From the IMG/VR virus record IMGVR_UViG_3300032893_000220, positions 1 through 31,291 of that record: a stretch of 31,291 bases of DNA, one strand, 5' to 3'. The notes beneath the pieces were generated by a model. The model did no database searches, was not told where the DNA came from, and worked only from the letters and a program-made list of their open reading frames with translations. Below, one piece after another: positions 5,971 to 12,924 of the stretch (within the stretch, counting starts at the first letter, position 1; the number at the start of each line of letters is the position of its first letter). This DNA comes from a virus. Both the position numbers and the translations under genes were made by a program.

Positions 5971-6055
5971 ATTTGTATAACTGACCGAGGGGCTAAGGAC
6001 GACACTCCATATATTGCAGTGTGTTGCTTTATAGAAGTACGATGTAGTTATTAGT

Positions 6056-6074
6056 TAATAGGAACGTTCTATTA
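6056..6074. promoter_or_regulatory. AACGTT-centred palindrome upstream of the 6113 operon
   Basis: TAATAG-G-AACGTT-CTATTA is an inverted repeat with one extra G. A similar element with the same extra G, TTAA-G-AACGTT-TTAA, lies near 5835-5849. The two flank the promoter and hairpin and could bind a regulator of the rightward operon. Confidence 0.35.
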
Positions 6075-6112
6075 GGAATAAGTTTTTTAAGTCATTTATT
6101 TTCAAGGGTCCG

Positions 6113-6844
6113 GTGGTTTCTCGCTTAAAAGGTCTTGATTTAATTTGTCATGATGCTTTACTACAAACGATGAAAACTACTATTGTGTACGAAGAAAACG
6201 TAAGGAGCCGACGTTATGGTTCGTTTGATGAGCTTCTTAAGTCGGTGCGTGAGAATGCACTGACAGCTAACTATGTTATAGACATGCTGTTGGAGCGCGG
6301 ATGTCTGGTGGCACGGCCTGACGGAAGCTGGCATGGTATTCCTGTCCAGACAGAGCTTGGGAGTGTTCCGACGAAGCGCGGTTCAACGCCAGCACTATGG
6401 TCGCCGAAGTGGCCCACGCGCCAGTCGATCATCGATATCCTTCGAGAAGGCGATACGCCATTCCTAATTCTCGTGCGCAAGCTGATCGATGCTAAGCAAC
6501 CTGCCAATCATTGGTTCACTGTGCATGCGCTGAAGTATCTAATGCGTGAGGGCACAGTTATTAAAGCTAGGAATGGGAAGTACGCGCTATCCAAAGCTGA
6601 GGCTTCAGGAGTATTTGTAGACACATCGGTGATTGATATGACAGCCGATCAGCAGAAGAAGTACGATGAGATTACCGCTAAATATGGGGCAGTCTTGGAT
6701 TCAGTTAATGAGGTTTGCAGTATTGATCCTCAGAAAGTGAAAGACAATCTGGAGGCGCGGGGATTACTTAGGAATCACACGCTCCATAGTGTTAAGGTCG
6801 CAATCGCTGAGTTGGATAACGTCGGGGCGTTCAATTTACTATGA
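6113..6844 (+). CDS. phage protein with winged-helix-like segments, 243 aa
   Basis: First gene of the rightward operon. GTG 6113 has AAGGG just upstream; an alternative ATG lies at 6170 without a clear ribosome site. Two segments look like winged helices by eye: about residues 38-75 (SFDELLKSVRENALTANYVIDMLLERGC...) and about 100-160 (RQSIIDILREGDTPFLILVRKLIDA, then YLMREGTVIKARNGKYALS, a typical wing). The C-terminal 70 residues are helical. Placed before a gene that shares a domain with the helicase, it may act in replication initiation or transcription control; this is inference. No named family recognised. Confidence 0.65.
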   Translation: MVSRLKGLDLICHDALLQTMKTTIVYEENVRSRRYGSFDELLKSVRENALTANYVIDMLLERGCLVARPDGSWHGIPVQTELGSVPTKRGSTPALWSPKWPTRQSIIDILREGDTPFLILVRKLIDAKQPANHWFTVHALKYLMREGTVIKARNGKYALSKAEASGVFVDTSVIDMTADQQKKYDEITAKYGAVLDSVNEVCSIDPQKVKDNLEARGLLRNHTLHSVKVAIAELDNVGAFNLL

Positions 6845-7341
6845 GCTATAAACTCCAAATGAGACTTGCGCTGGCTACTATGCCGGCACTTTCGGGAAGC
6901 TTTGATGGCGATATTCATAGCGAACTATCTGAGTGGGTCGCTAATCAGCCATGGTGTAAAGAGGCGCTCGTGCTGTGGTTCGTACAAGATGTGATTAAGA
7001 AATCGGATATCGTGGATTACGATTCCGAATCCAAGAAATGGCACGGTATCTACACCAAAATTCCGATCCCTGCACCACGGGAGGAAGAGAAAAAGCCAAA
7101 AGCAAAGCTAACGACCATCATTGAGATTCAGCCGATCCATATGAAGCTTCTACCGGAATCTGGTAAACCAGGTATGACGTTTAGTAAGATCCAACGGATG
7201 TTTAGTGAGCACGGAATTCAATCAAAAACAGAATATGTGACTAAGGCGCTAAAAGAATTTGAGATGGTGCAATTGATCACAAAGACCATCGGAAGCAATG
7301 ATTGCCTCCTCTACAATCAGGCACCGGAGGTCGTAGAATGA
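6841..7341 (+). CDS. protein sharing a C-terminal winged-helix module with the helicase, 166 aa
   Basis: ATG 6841 overlaps the upstream TGA as ATGA. The N-terminal 75 residues are globular, followed by a Pro/Lys/Glu-rich linker (residues about 76-100). The C-terminal segment (about 110-158, beginning GMTFSKIQRMFSEHG) aligns with the C-terminus of the helicase encoded at 10940-12667 (GRSFNEIQRMFSTNG): 18 of the first 40 aligned residues are identical by eye. The module looks like a small winged helix. Sharing it implies a common partner or DNA site, perhaps at the replication origin. No enzyme motif is present. Confidence 0.65.
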   Translation: MSYKLQMRLALATMPALSGSFDGDIHSELSEWVANQPWCKEALVLWFVQDVIKKSDIVDYDSESKKWHGIYTKIPIPAPREEEKKPKAKLTTIIEIQPIHMKLLPESGKPGMTFSKIQRMFSEHGIQSKTEYVTKALKEFEMVQLITKTIGSNDCLLYNQAPEVVE

Positions 7342-8417
7342 ACTACTACAATGAGATCGACCCAAAGATGGCCGCGTGGATACGTGAGCTCATTAAGGCA
7401 GGTCTGATCCCAGATGGCGTAGTAGACGAACGAAGCATTAAAGATGTCAAAGCAACTGAACTTTCTGGATACACTCAATGTCACTTCTTTGCCGGAATCG
7501 CCGGCTGGAGTTTCGCCTTGCGGCTCGCCGGATGGCCCGATGATCGCCAGGTCTGGACCGGAAGCTGTCCCTGCCAACCCTTCAGCGCAGCCGGTAAGCA
7601 GATGGGTAGCGCTGATTCGCGCCATCTATTCCCAGCGTTCCGCCGCCTTATTGCGCGCTGCCAACCTGCAGTCGTGTTTGGAGAGCAAGTTGCGAGCGGC
7701 CTTGGACGTGAATGGTTCGCCAGAGTACGACTTGAAATGGCGACACTGGGATATGCCACACGGGCATCCGATCTGTGTGCTGCGAGCGTCGGCGCGCCGC
7801 ACATCCGACAGCGGCTTTATTGGGTGGCCGACCGCAACAGTGAACGATTCTCGGGGCGGACGGAACAGGACTTCGGGTCGCTCGAATCCGAACAGCCAGC
7901 ATCACGACGGCCTGACTCTGTGCGATGCAGTAACGCTAGTGGGCTGGAATACACCGAGAGCGACGGACGGAAGCAACGGCGGCCCGAACCAAGCCGGGGG
8001 TGCTCTATCAGCGGATGCAGCACTGGTGGGATGGCCTACGCCGAACGCTGGAGACGAGAAATGGAGGTGCAGCAATGCACAAGCGGCGTTGCGTCGGATG
8101 GATTCGGGAAAACAGGTAAGCCTAGAAGTCGCGGCGCATTTGGCGAGTTGGGCAACACCAACGGTTCAGGATTCGGAGAACACGGCGGGGCCGTCGCAAT
8201 TCCACAGAAACAGCCTGCCGCTGAACTGCCAAGCAACCTTGGTTTCTGGTCCAACTTCGAACTTATCCAATGCACAGACGGAAAACAGAGGCGCATTGAA
8301 TCCGGCTCATTCCCGTTGGCTCATGGGATTTCCGGCCGCGTGGGACTCTTGCGGGGATACGGCAATGCGATCGTGCCGCAAGTCGCGGCGGAATTCATCA
8401 AAACCTACCTGACATGA
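7338..8417 (+). CDS. C5 cytosine DNA methyltransferase
   Basis: Transfers a methyl group from S-adenosylmethionine to cytosine C5 in DNA. Motif I is FFAGIAGWSFAL (residues 50-61), motif IV is GSCPCQPFSAAGKQ with catalytic Cys79, motif VI is VFGEQVAS (EQV instead of the usual ENV), motif VIII is PHIRQRLYWVA (155-165) and motif X is GYGNAIVPQVAAEF near the C-terminus. The target recognition domain (about 166-315) is low in hydrophobic residues. Length 359 aa is normal for the family. ATG 7338 overlaps the preceding TGA as ATGA. An orphan enzyme with no restriction gene nearby, so it probably protects phage DNA or marks sites. The second frame of the same DNA is open for 322 codons (see separate entry). 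Confidence 0.93.
   Translation: MNYYNEIDPKMAAWIRELIKAGLIPDGVVDERSIKDVKATELSGYTQCHFFAGIAGWSFALRLAGWPDDRQVWTGSCPCQPFSAAGKQMGSADSRHLFPAFRRLIARCQPAVVFGEQVASGLGREWFARVRLEMATLGYATRASDLCAASVGAPHIRQRLYWVADRNSERFSGRTEQDFGSLESEQPASRRPDSVRCSNASGLEYTESDGRKQRRPEPSRGCSISGCSTGGMAYAERWRREMEVQQCTSGVASDGFGKTGKPRSRGAFGELGNTNGSGFGEHGGAVAIPQKQPAAELPSNLGFWSNFELIQCTDGKQRRIESGSFPLAHGISGRVGLLRGYGNAIVPQVAAEFIKTYLT
7444..8412 (+). CDS. possible overlapping protein with GWPTP-type repeats inside the methyltransferase gene
   Basis: A 322-codon frame lies entirely inside the methyltransferase gene, shifted by one base. It begins at ATG 7444 and stops 5 bp before the methyltransferase stop. It encodes four GWPTP-like motifs (IGWPTATVND, VGWNTPRATDG, VGWPTPNAGD, ASWATPTVQD), an N-terminal segment with SLESKLRAAL and SPEYDLKWRHWDMP, and a C-terminal NPAHSRWLMGFPAAW. 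From memory, uncharacterised phage proteins with the same ordered blocks are deposited in databases. They could be a real overlapping gene family or recurring shadows of methyltransferase motifs. There is no strong ribosome site. Function unknown. Confidence 0.35.
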   Translation: MSKQLNFLDTLNVTSLPESPAGVSPCGSPDGPMIARSGPEAVPANPSAQPVSRWVALIRAIYSQRSAALLRAANLQSCLESKLRAALDVNGSPEYDLKWRHWDMPHGHPICVLRASARRTSDSGFIGWPTATVNDSRGGRNRTSGRSNPNSQHHDGLTLCDAVTLVGWNTPRATDGSNGGPNQAGGALSADAALVGWPTPNAGDEKWRCSNAQAALRRMDSGKQVSLEVAAHLASWATPTVQDSENTAGPSQFHRNSLPLNCQATLVSGPTSNLSNAQTENRGALNPAHSRWLMGFPAAWDSCGDTAMRSCRKSRRNSSKPT

Positions 8418-8779
8418 ACCACTCCAAACACATTAACATCCCGATATACCCAGTGACGATTCTGGTCTGCGTTTCTGATGATCCGGTGGCTGAGCGGAAA
8501 CAACTCTCAGATAAGCTCGGCGCTTATCATGGCCCGGATAAGTTCCACGGATGCGCCGTTGAGCACAAAGGTAAGTTCGGATTGTTCATCGACCGAAAGA
8601 GCCTGACCAACGAAGTCATCGCCCACGAGGTCTACCATCTGACCCAGATGATCATGAAGTACCTCGGCGCGCAGATCGATAACGAGCCTGCCGCGTACCT
8701 GGCCGGTTGGCTAACCCAAGAGGTCTACGGCCTGTGCAATAAATGGAGAGAGAGAATTTCGAATAAAAAACTGATATGA
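8414..8779 (+). CDS. zincin-like HExxH phage protein, 121 aa
   Basis: ATG 8414 overlaps the methyltransferase stop as ATGA. Residues around 75-82 contain the zinc metalloprotease signature HEVYH (NEVIAHEVYHLTQMIM), followed about 15 residues later by NEPAAYLAGWL, where a Glu could be a third zinc ligand in the gluzincin manner. Small phage proteins with AHExxH and a later E-AYL block are common, from memory, but are uncharacterised. It lacks a signal peptide. A peptidase acting in the cytoplasm or a degenerate metal-binding fold are both possible. Confidence 0.65.
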   Translation: MNHSKHINIPIYPVTILVCVSDDPVAERKQLSDKLGAYHGPDKFHGCAVEHKGKFGLFIDRKSLTNEVIAHEVYHLTQMIMKYLGAQIDNEPAAYLAGWLTQEVYGLCNKWRERISNKKLI

Positions 8780-9102
8780 AAACACAACTCAGAATCCACG
8801 CTCAGCGTGAGCCGTTCATTAATGATCTGATCTCAATTAGGATCGCCGCCATCACGGATACGCCAAAAGGCCAAACAACCTCGATCGCAGCACCGATTGA
8901 ATTCAGACTTTTAACTGAAAAAGATATGGCTGTCATCCAGCCGGCGACGCTCGACATAACGCCATCCAGTGCCCAGCAGTTCATGGACGAGCTCTGGCGC
9001 TGTGGTATTCGACCTACCGAGGGCGCTGGCAGTGCAGGCCAGATGGCCGCGACTGAGCGCCACCTAGAGGATATGCGTAAGCTAGTGTTTGAGAAAAAAT
9101 GA
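8776..9102 (+). CDS. conserved small phage protein, 108 aa
   Basis: ATGA overlaps link it to both neighbours. The C-terminal block (QQFMDELWRCGIRPTEGAGSAGQ, then ATERHLEDMRKLVF) resembles, from memory, a very common uncharacterised phage protein with the same GIRPTEGAGSAG...ATxRHLEDMR order. The N-terminal half is beta-rich. No catalytic motif or membrane segment is visible. Good phage marker; function unknown. Confidence 0.75.
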   Translation: MKTQLRIHAQREPFINDLISIRIAAITDTPKGQTTSIAAPIEFRLLTEKDMAVIQPATLDITPSSAQQFMDELWRCGIRPTEGAGSAGQMAATERHLEDMRKLVFEKK

Positions 9103-9278
9103 TCGGTGATCGTAATACCCCGCTAGCCCGCGCAATCCTATCGGATCTGCGCCGCGCCAAGTCTCAACCAAAACTCATCGCCTATAATCACAATGTCAGC
9201 AGCGCGTATGTCTGTCAGATCGGCTGCCGCAATAACATCAGATTCAGGAAACCAAGATGTCTAAATCAATCAAAGTAA
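9099..9278 (+). CDS. small helix-turn-helix-like protein, 59 aa
   Basis: ATG 9099 overlaps the previous TGA as ATGA. The 59-residue product has an N-terminal helix (ARAILSDLRRAKSQ) and a segment AYNHNVSSAYVCQIGCRNNI that fits a helix-turn-helix of the type seen in Hin-like recombinase tails and small phage DNA-binding proteins. It is basic. It may bind DNA, possibly serving the recombinase two genes downstream; this is inference. Confidence 0.55.
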   Translation: MIGDRNTPLARAILSDLRRAKSQPKLIAYNHNVSSAYVCQIGCRNNIRFRKPRCLNQSK

Positions 9279-9346
9279 CTAAGCCCAAGCCCAAGCCAAC
9301 GAATCGTCCGCTCACTGGGCTAAAGAGATCGGCGGTGTCCCCGTGA
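9257..9346 (+). CDS. possible 29-aa basic phage peptide
   Basis: ATG 9257 lies inside the end of the previous gene and its TGA overlaps the GTG start of the next as GTGA at 9343. It therefore bridges a gap of 64 bp in the coupled gene chain. The peptide is strongly basic with a Lys-Pro repeat (TKPKPKPTNRP). It may be a real mini-gene or only a coupling frame. Confidence 0.4.
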   Translation: MSKSIKVTKPKPKPTNRPLTGLKRSAVSP

Positions 9347-9612
9347 TCCCGGCCAAATTCGACCAATCAAATCAAGTACTCATTCCACCAGGTGAGTTCG
9401 ATGAAAACCAGTGCAAGCCAATTCATGCCTGCGTCGGAAAAGCAGTAGGAGGATCATGTGACGGAGCTCGTGTGGTCATCACAGCATGGAAGCCAACCGA
9501 CGATGAGCTATATGATATCATGCAGGGCAACCCAATCTTCCTGACCTGCATCGGCGGACTCCAACCACACTTCCTATCAACCAGTTTCGAGCAAGCAATA
9601 AGGCCAGCATGA
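9343..9612 (+). CDS. conserved small phage protein, 89 aa
   Basis: The start is GTG 9343. The order QCKPIHACVGK, GSCDGARVVITAWKPTDDEL and NPIFLTCIGGLQPHFLSTSFEQA resembles, from memory, a widespread small phage protein of unknown function with GSxDGAxxVVxAWxP and PIFLxxxGGLxPHxLST. Beta-rich, soluble, with a few cysteines. Its stop overlaps the recombinase start as ATGA. No role can be assigned. Confidence 0.7.
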   Translation: MIPAKFDQSNQVLIPPGEFDENQCKPIHACVGKAVGGSCDGARVVITAWKPTDDELYDIMQGNPIFLTCIGGLQPHFLSTSFEQAIRPA

Positions 9613-10223
9613 ACATCGCCTACGCCCGCGTCTCCACGGCGAGCCAGACGCTAGAGCCACAGCTACGCGAGCTGCGCAATTACGCAGCACTGCGCGGTAT
9701 CACAATCGACGAGGAGATCACTGATGTCATCTCCGGATCGAAATCTTCCCGCGCCGGCCTTGATCGGCTGATGTCGCTTGTACGCAGTGGTAAAGTGAAA
9801 ATCGTTTTGGTCAGCAAGCTCGATCGGATAGCCCGTTCAATGAGTCACTTCGCTGCCGTGGTGGCCGAACTCAATAAGCTGAAGGTCGCGCTGATCGTCC
9901 CTGGCCAGAACATCGACACGTCTGAATCAAATCCGGCGTCGAGGTTCCTGATCTCTATTCTCGGCAGCGTTGCCGAGCTTGAGCGAGATCTTATCCGAGA
10001 ACGTACGATCGCTGGCCTGGCGGTGGCGCGTGCAAACGGTAAGACGCTTGGAAGGAAATCGAAGACTCTGGTACGCGGTGGAACCCAGGCCGATATCATC
10101 AACCGCTGGCGTACGAATAAGGCACGCACTTATAGAAAGCTCGCTCAGGAACTACACTGCTCGATCGGGACTGCATGGCGAATTGAGCGCGCTACGCCAC
10201 AGGTCATGGAGGTTGAAGTCTAG
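9609..10223 (+). CDS. small serine recombinase (resolvase/invertase family)
   Basis: Cuts and rejoins DNA at specific sites through a phosphoserine link. The N-terminal catalytic domain has YARVST with nucleophile Ser9 and the conserved Arg7, the SGSKSSRAGLDRLM block, KLDRIARS and the long E-helix region LGSVAELERDLIRERTIAGL. The C-terminal 50 residues (YRKLAQELHCSIGTAWRIER) form the helix-turn-helix. At 204 aa it has resolvase/invertase size, without the large C-terminal domain of serine integrases. It could resolve phage dimers, invert a segment such as a fibre gene or serve lysogeny. I found no pair of crossover-like inverted repeats in the window. ATGA-coupled to the upstream gene. Confidence 0.92.
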   Translation: MNIAYARVSTASQTLEPQLRELRNYAALRGITIDEEITDVISGSKSSRAGLDRLMSLVRSGKVKIVLVSKLDRIARSMSHFAAVVAELNKLKVALIVPGQNIDTSESNPASRFLISILGSVAELERDLIRERTIAGLAVARANGKTLGRKSKTLVRGGTQADIINRWRTNKARTYRKLAQELHCSIGTAWRIERATPQVMEVEV

Positions 10224-10258
10224 CTGGAAATCTCGGCAATTCCTGGTAGGGTTCAGAT

Positions 10259-10447
10259 ATGAACTCTCATCCAGGTTTTGCTGGGGCTGCTCGATCAGTG
10301 GCCGCACGGGAACATCTCCCGATGAAAAATGCCGCGGCTATCATCGCCGCTTCCTCACGTAATGCTTCACCCACCGCCAAGCGCGCTAATCCGCGGCTCA
10401 AGAAGATCCGCGGTCATGGGAAGACTGGCTTAAGTAAAATCTACTGA
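10259..10447 (+). CDS. small basic phage protein, 62 aa
   Basis: ATG 10259 is preceded by GGTAGGG at good spacing. The segment LPMKNAAAIIAASSRNASPTAKRANPRLKKIRG resembles, from memory, the C-terminus of small phage proteins that end in ASPAAKRANPNLKRVKG. Strongly basic, so probably nucleic-acid or protein binding. It is the last gene of the rightward block; its stop overlaps that of the converging gene by 7 bp. Confidence 0.6.
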   Translation: MNSHPGFAGAARSVAAREHLPMKNAAAIIAASSRNASPTAKRANPRLKKIRGHGKTGLSKIY

Positions 10448-10725
10448 GAGTCGTGTGGGCGCCAGACTTTGATGCTGTCGGCCCAGAGTTTCACGCGCAC
10501 GATCAAGCTATTGTCGCAGACCGTGTGGACCACGCGAGTATCCGCTGCTGAAATAATGTCTAGGTTATCGGCCATGATCGTATCGCTAGCTGTCTGTATT
10601 TGAGCTAGTGATACAGATCTGATTATGTCGATATGCTCCTGGCCAACGCTTTTTGATTTGCCGACAAGCTGCTTACCGATCGCTGCTGCTGCGTCGGTTA
10701 TGGCCTTCGCCTTTGATAAGTTCAT
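10441..10725 (-). CDS. hypothetical phage protein, 94 aa
   Basis: Last gene of the leftward helicase operon. It is helical in the first 70 residues (SKAKAITDAAAAIGKQLVG, SLAQIQTASDTIMADNLDII) with a beta-rich, Trp-containing end (VRVKLWADSIKVW). No family recognised. ATG 10725 overlaps the upstream TAA as TAATG. Its 3' end overlaps the converging plus-strand gene, so there is no room for a terminator between them. Confidence 0.6.
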   Translation of the reverse strand: MNLSKAKAITDAAAAIGKQLVGKSKSVGQEHIDIIRSVSLAQIQTASDTIMADNLDIISAADTRVVHTVCDNSLIVRVKLWADSIKVWRPHDSQ

Positions 10726-10943
10726 TAATGCATCCTCTGCTCGACAGGTCTAATTGAATAGCGCCACGGTTTGGCTGGATTGTTCCAAAAGAAGTTAGCT
10801 GCTGCGTCTGCTGACCGTTTCAACTCTGCTATCGATATGCGGCGTCCTTTTTCGACAATGATCTTCATGCCGAGATCTGGATGCCCGGATTTTAGGTTCA
10901 TTTTGGCAGCACTTGTTGCGCTGCCCGGATTCATGCCACTCAT
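10725..10943 (-). CDS. hypothetical phage protein, 72 aa
   Basis: ATG 10943 overlaps the helicase stop as ATGA. A basic protein, with a middle GMKIIVEKGRRISIAELKRSADAAANFFWNNPAKPWRY. The helix ISIAELKRSADAAANFF and short length suggest a small DNA-binding or helicase-accessory protein, but no motif proves this. A second in-frame ATG lies three codons after the first. Confidence 0.6.
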   Translation of the reverse strand: MSGMNPGSATSAAKMNLKSGHPDLGMKIIVEKGRRISIAELKRSADAAANFFWNNPAKPWRYSIRPVEQRMH

Positions 10944-12667
10944 GGTTGTCTTAGGTTGTACGTTTTCCTATCGTTTATTATGGCCTCAGTTATGAAGCCT
11001 TCGTTAGTGAATTTGGATAATATTGCTGTTATTTTCTCGGTGCGAGAGGGGAGTCCGTTCGTTGAGAACATTCGTTGGATCTCATTAAATGATCGGCCTG
11101 GTTTATCTGCAGGAGGAAACGCGAACATGAAATCGTGGAATATATACTTGTCCGCTGGGGCCTTTGGCGATGAAGGCTTCGATTCTTCTGGCTGAACTTC
11201 GCGCGGTTCCCAGTAGATCTTAGGGATACCGTTGGCGATGCCAGGAATGTTTTCGAATCTTCCGGTGGCATGTTTTAGTGGGATCGTTGTGACGGGCTCT
11301 AGGCGAGTGCCCATGCCATGGGGAACTTTCTTCGTTACGCCCGCCCGGCGTCCACGCTTGGCTAGTACGAGATTGAAGTTTCCCTCTACTTCATCGGCCC
11401 GCAGTGAAATGATTGCTCTAGCCCAGTTGATCAACTCCGCACCCCCAGCCATATCGTACATCACCTCATGCCATAAACGCTCTGACTTCTCTTTGCCGGT
11501 TGCCGGCTTTGTTGTGTGATGGATGACGATATAGCCGAATGTCGCTGGTTCGTTTAGGCTGTTAAGTCCCTCGCGAAGAAACTTACCTAGGTCTCGCCCA
11601 TCGGTAACGTCGCCATCCATGAATGCCTGTAGTGGATTTACGAATACTAGATCGGGCTTGAACTCGGCGATCTGTTTTTTAAGTTCGGCTAGGAACCTAT
11701 CCCCGCGGTTTACGCGATCGGATATGACGCGAACCGATGAATTCACGAATGCTATTTGCTCCTGAGTGAGCCCGAGAACCTGCTGGAGCGAATATCCTAC
11801 CTCGGCTACGTCACCATCGGAATCTTCAGACTGAACGATAAGGCTGCGCAGCGGGCCGTTCCCTTGAATTCCGAATGGGCCTTTATTGAGTGCGAGCTCG
11901 GTGGCCATCTGGATAGCCATAGCTGACTTTCCCATGCCAGACGTAGATACGATGATGGCACCATCACCACGGCTAAGATAGCGGTTCCCAAGCAAAATCG
12001 AATAGTCTTTATCCTTCGCTAACGGAAATTCGAAGAGTCCACGGCTCTTGAGCTTGGCTGGCGTAGCGGTGAATTCTGCTACGGATTGCAGGCGGGCTTG
12101 TGCATCGGCTATGAATTCTTCGACGTCTCCTTGTTCCGCATAGGCCCGTTCTACAATTCCTGTGGCCTCTGTAATTGCTTTCCGTAAGGCATGTAAGTCC
12201 TTTATCTTTTTGATAAAGTAACCAGCCTGAGCGGTCGTTGGGATACGTCCGCTAATATGAATTAGATACGCATATCCGCCTATTTCGTCGAGTTGCTTGG
12301 AGGCTTTTAATTCCTCGGCAAGAATAGCCAGCTCTATTGTTGTAACCTTACGTCTATAGAGTTCTGAAAGCTTTTCGTAAACGAGCCGATTTGCCGGACC
12401 AAAGAATGCAGCCGGGGTAAGCCTTTCATCAAGGCATCGACCGACTGTTTCGCTTCCATCTAATAAGCAACAGCCAAGTAAGTATTCCTCGGCCTCGGTC
12501 GAATGTGGCAGCGTCCTGCCTACTTCTTGCTGACCATTTTTACCGTTGGTTATTTTGGCGATACGGTTAACCGGGACCACGGGAAGATCTTCAAACCGTA
12601 CAGATTCTTTTACAGGTGGTTTATCGTCTTCCCAGTCTACTTCTATTTCTGAGGGAGTCCCGCTCAT
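10940..12667 (-). CDS. replicative helicase with DnaB-type N-domain and RepA-like ATPase
   Basis: Unwinds DNA at the fork using ATP. Residues about 54-195 match the DnaB N-terminal domain (PHSTEAEEYLLGCCLLDG, AAFFGPANRLVYEKL, DEIGGYAYLIHI). Residues about 230-425 form a RecA-fold ATPase: Walker A STSGMGKS (241-248), Walker B-like PDLVFVNPL (338-346) and HHTTKP (383-388). This half resembles RepA/AAA_25 ATPases more than canonical DnaB. A C-terminal winged-helix module (about 520-570) is shared with the protein at 6841-7341. 575 aa is longer than DnaB. Start ATG 12667 follows a leader containing a long inverted repeat; two small genes follow in the operon. Confidence 0.85.
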   Translation of the reverse strand: MSGTPSEIEVDWEDDKPPVKESVRFEDLPVVPVNRIAKITNGKNGQQEVGRTLPHSTEAEEYLLGCCLLDGSETVGRCLDERLTPAAFFGPANRLVYEKLSELYRRKVTTIELAILAEELKASKQLDEIGGYAYLIHISGRIPTTAQAGYFIKKIKDLHALRKAITEATGIVERAYAEQGDVEEFIADAQARLQSVAEFTATPAKLKSRGLFEFPLAKDKDYSILLGNRYLSRGDGAIIVSTSGMGKSAMAIQMATELALNKGPFGIQGNGPLRSLIVQSEDSDGDVAEVGYSLQQVLGLTQEQIAFVNSSVRVISDRVNRGDRFLAELKKQIAEFKPDLVFVNPLQAFMDGDVTDGRDLGKFLREGLNSLNEPATFGYIVIHHTTKPATGKEKSERLWHEVMYDMAGGAELINWARAIISLRADEVEGNFNLVLAKRGRRAGVTKKVPHGMGTRLEPVTTIPLKHATGRFENIPGIANGIPKIYWEPREVQPEESKPSSPKAPADKYIFHDFMFAFPPADKPGRSFNEIQRMFSTNGLPSRTEKITAILSKFTNEGFITEAIINDRKTYNLRQP

Positions 12668-12924
12668 CGTGGTCGTAGTGTTAGTTGTGCGTGGAGTTTA
12701 AAATCGGCCCGACCCCATGCAGGGCTGCGACACACAACGGACTGCCTGATTTCGGTAATCCTCAACGCTAGGCGCTGATGCATGGGGCCGGGAATTGATT
12801 CTGGGGATCATAGCAAATTATCCGATAGTTCGGATGGGAATTCCCCTGACTGAAAATACGGTAGAAAAATCATAGTCCTTAACTTGCAATTGGCGTCGCA
12901 GCCTGATTGCAGGAGAAGAAACAA

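Larger units (their letters stand above)
5424..6112. other. gene-free control region with repeats, promoter and hairpin
   Basis: About 690 bp between two rightward genes. From left to right it contains a near-perfect operator (5437-5451), a cluster of CTATGG/CCATA words (5533-5719), an A/T-rich patch (5775-5870), a strong promoter (5883-5910), a GC-rich hairpin (5911-5970) and a palindrome (6056-6074). A 34-codon frame starting at 5578 is too weak to call. The content fits an origin, packaging site or regulatory leader. Confidence 0.55.

Noticed and set aside
9609-10223. Recombinase as a full serine integrase with an attachment site
   Set aside because: The protein has no large C-terminal domain, and no attachment-like core or tRNA was found nearby.
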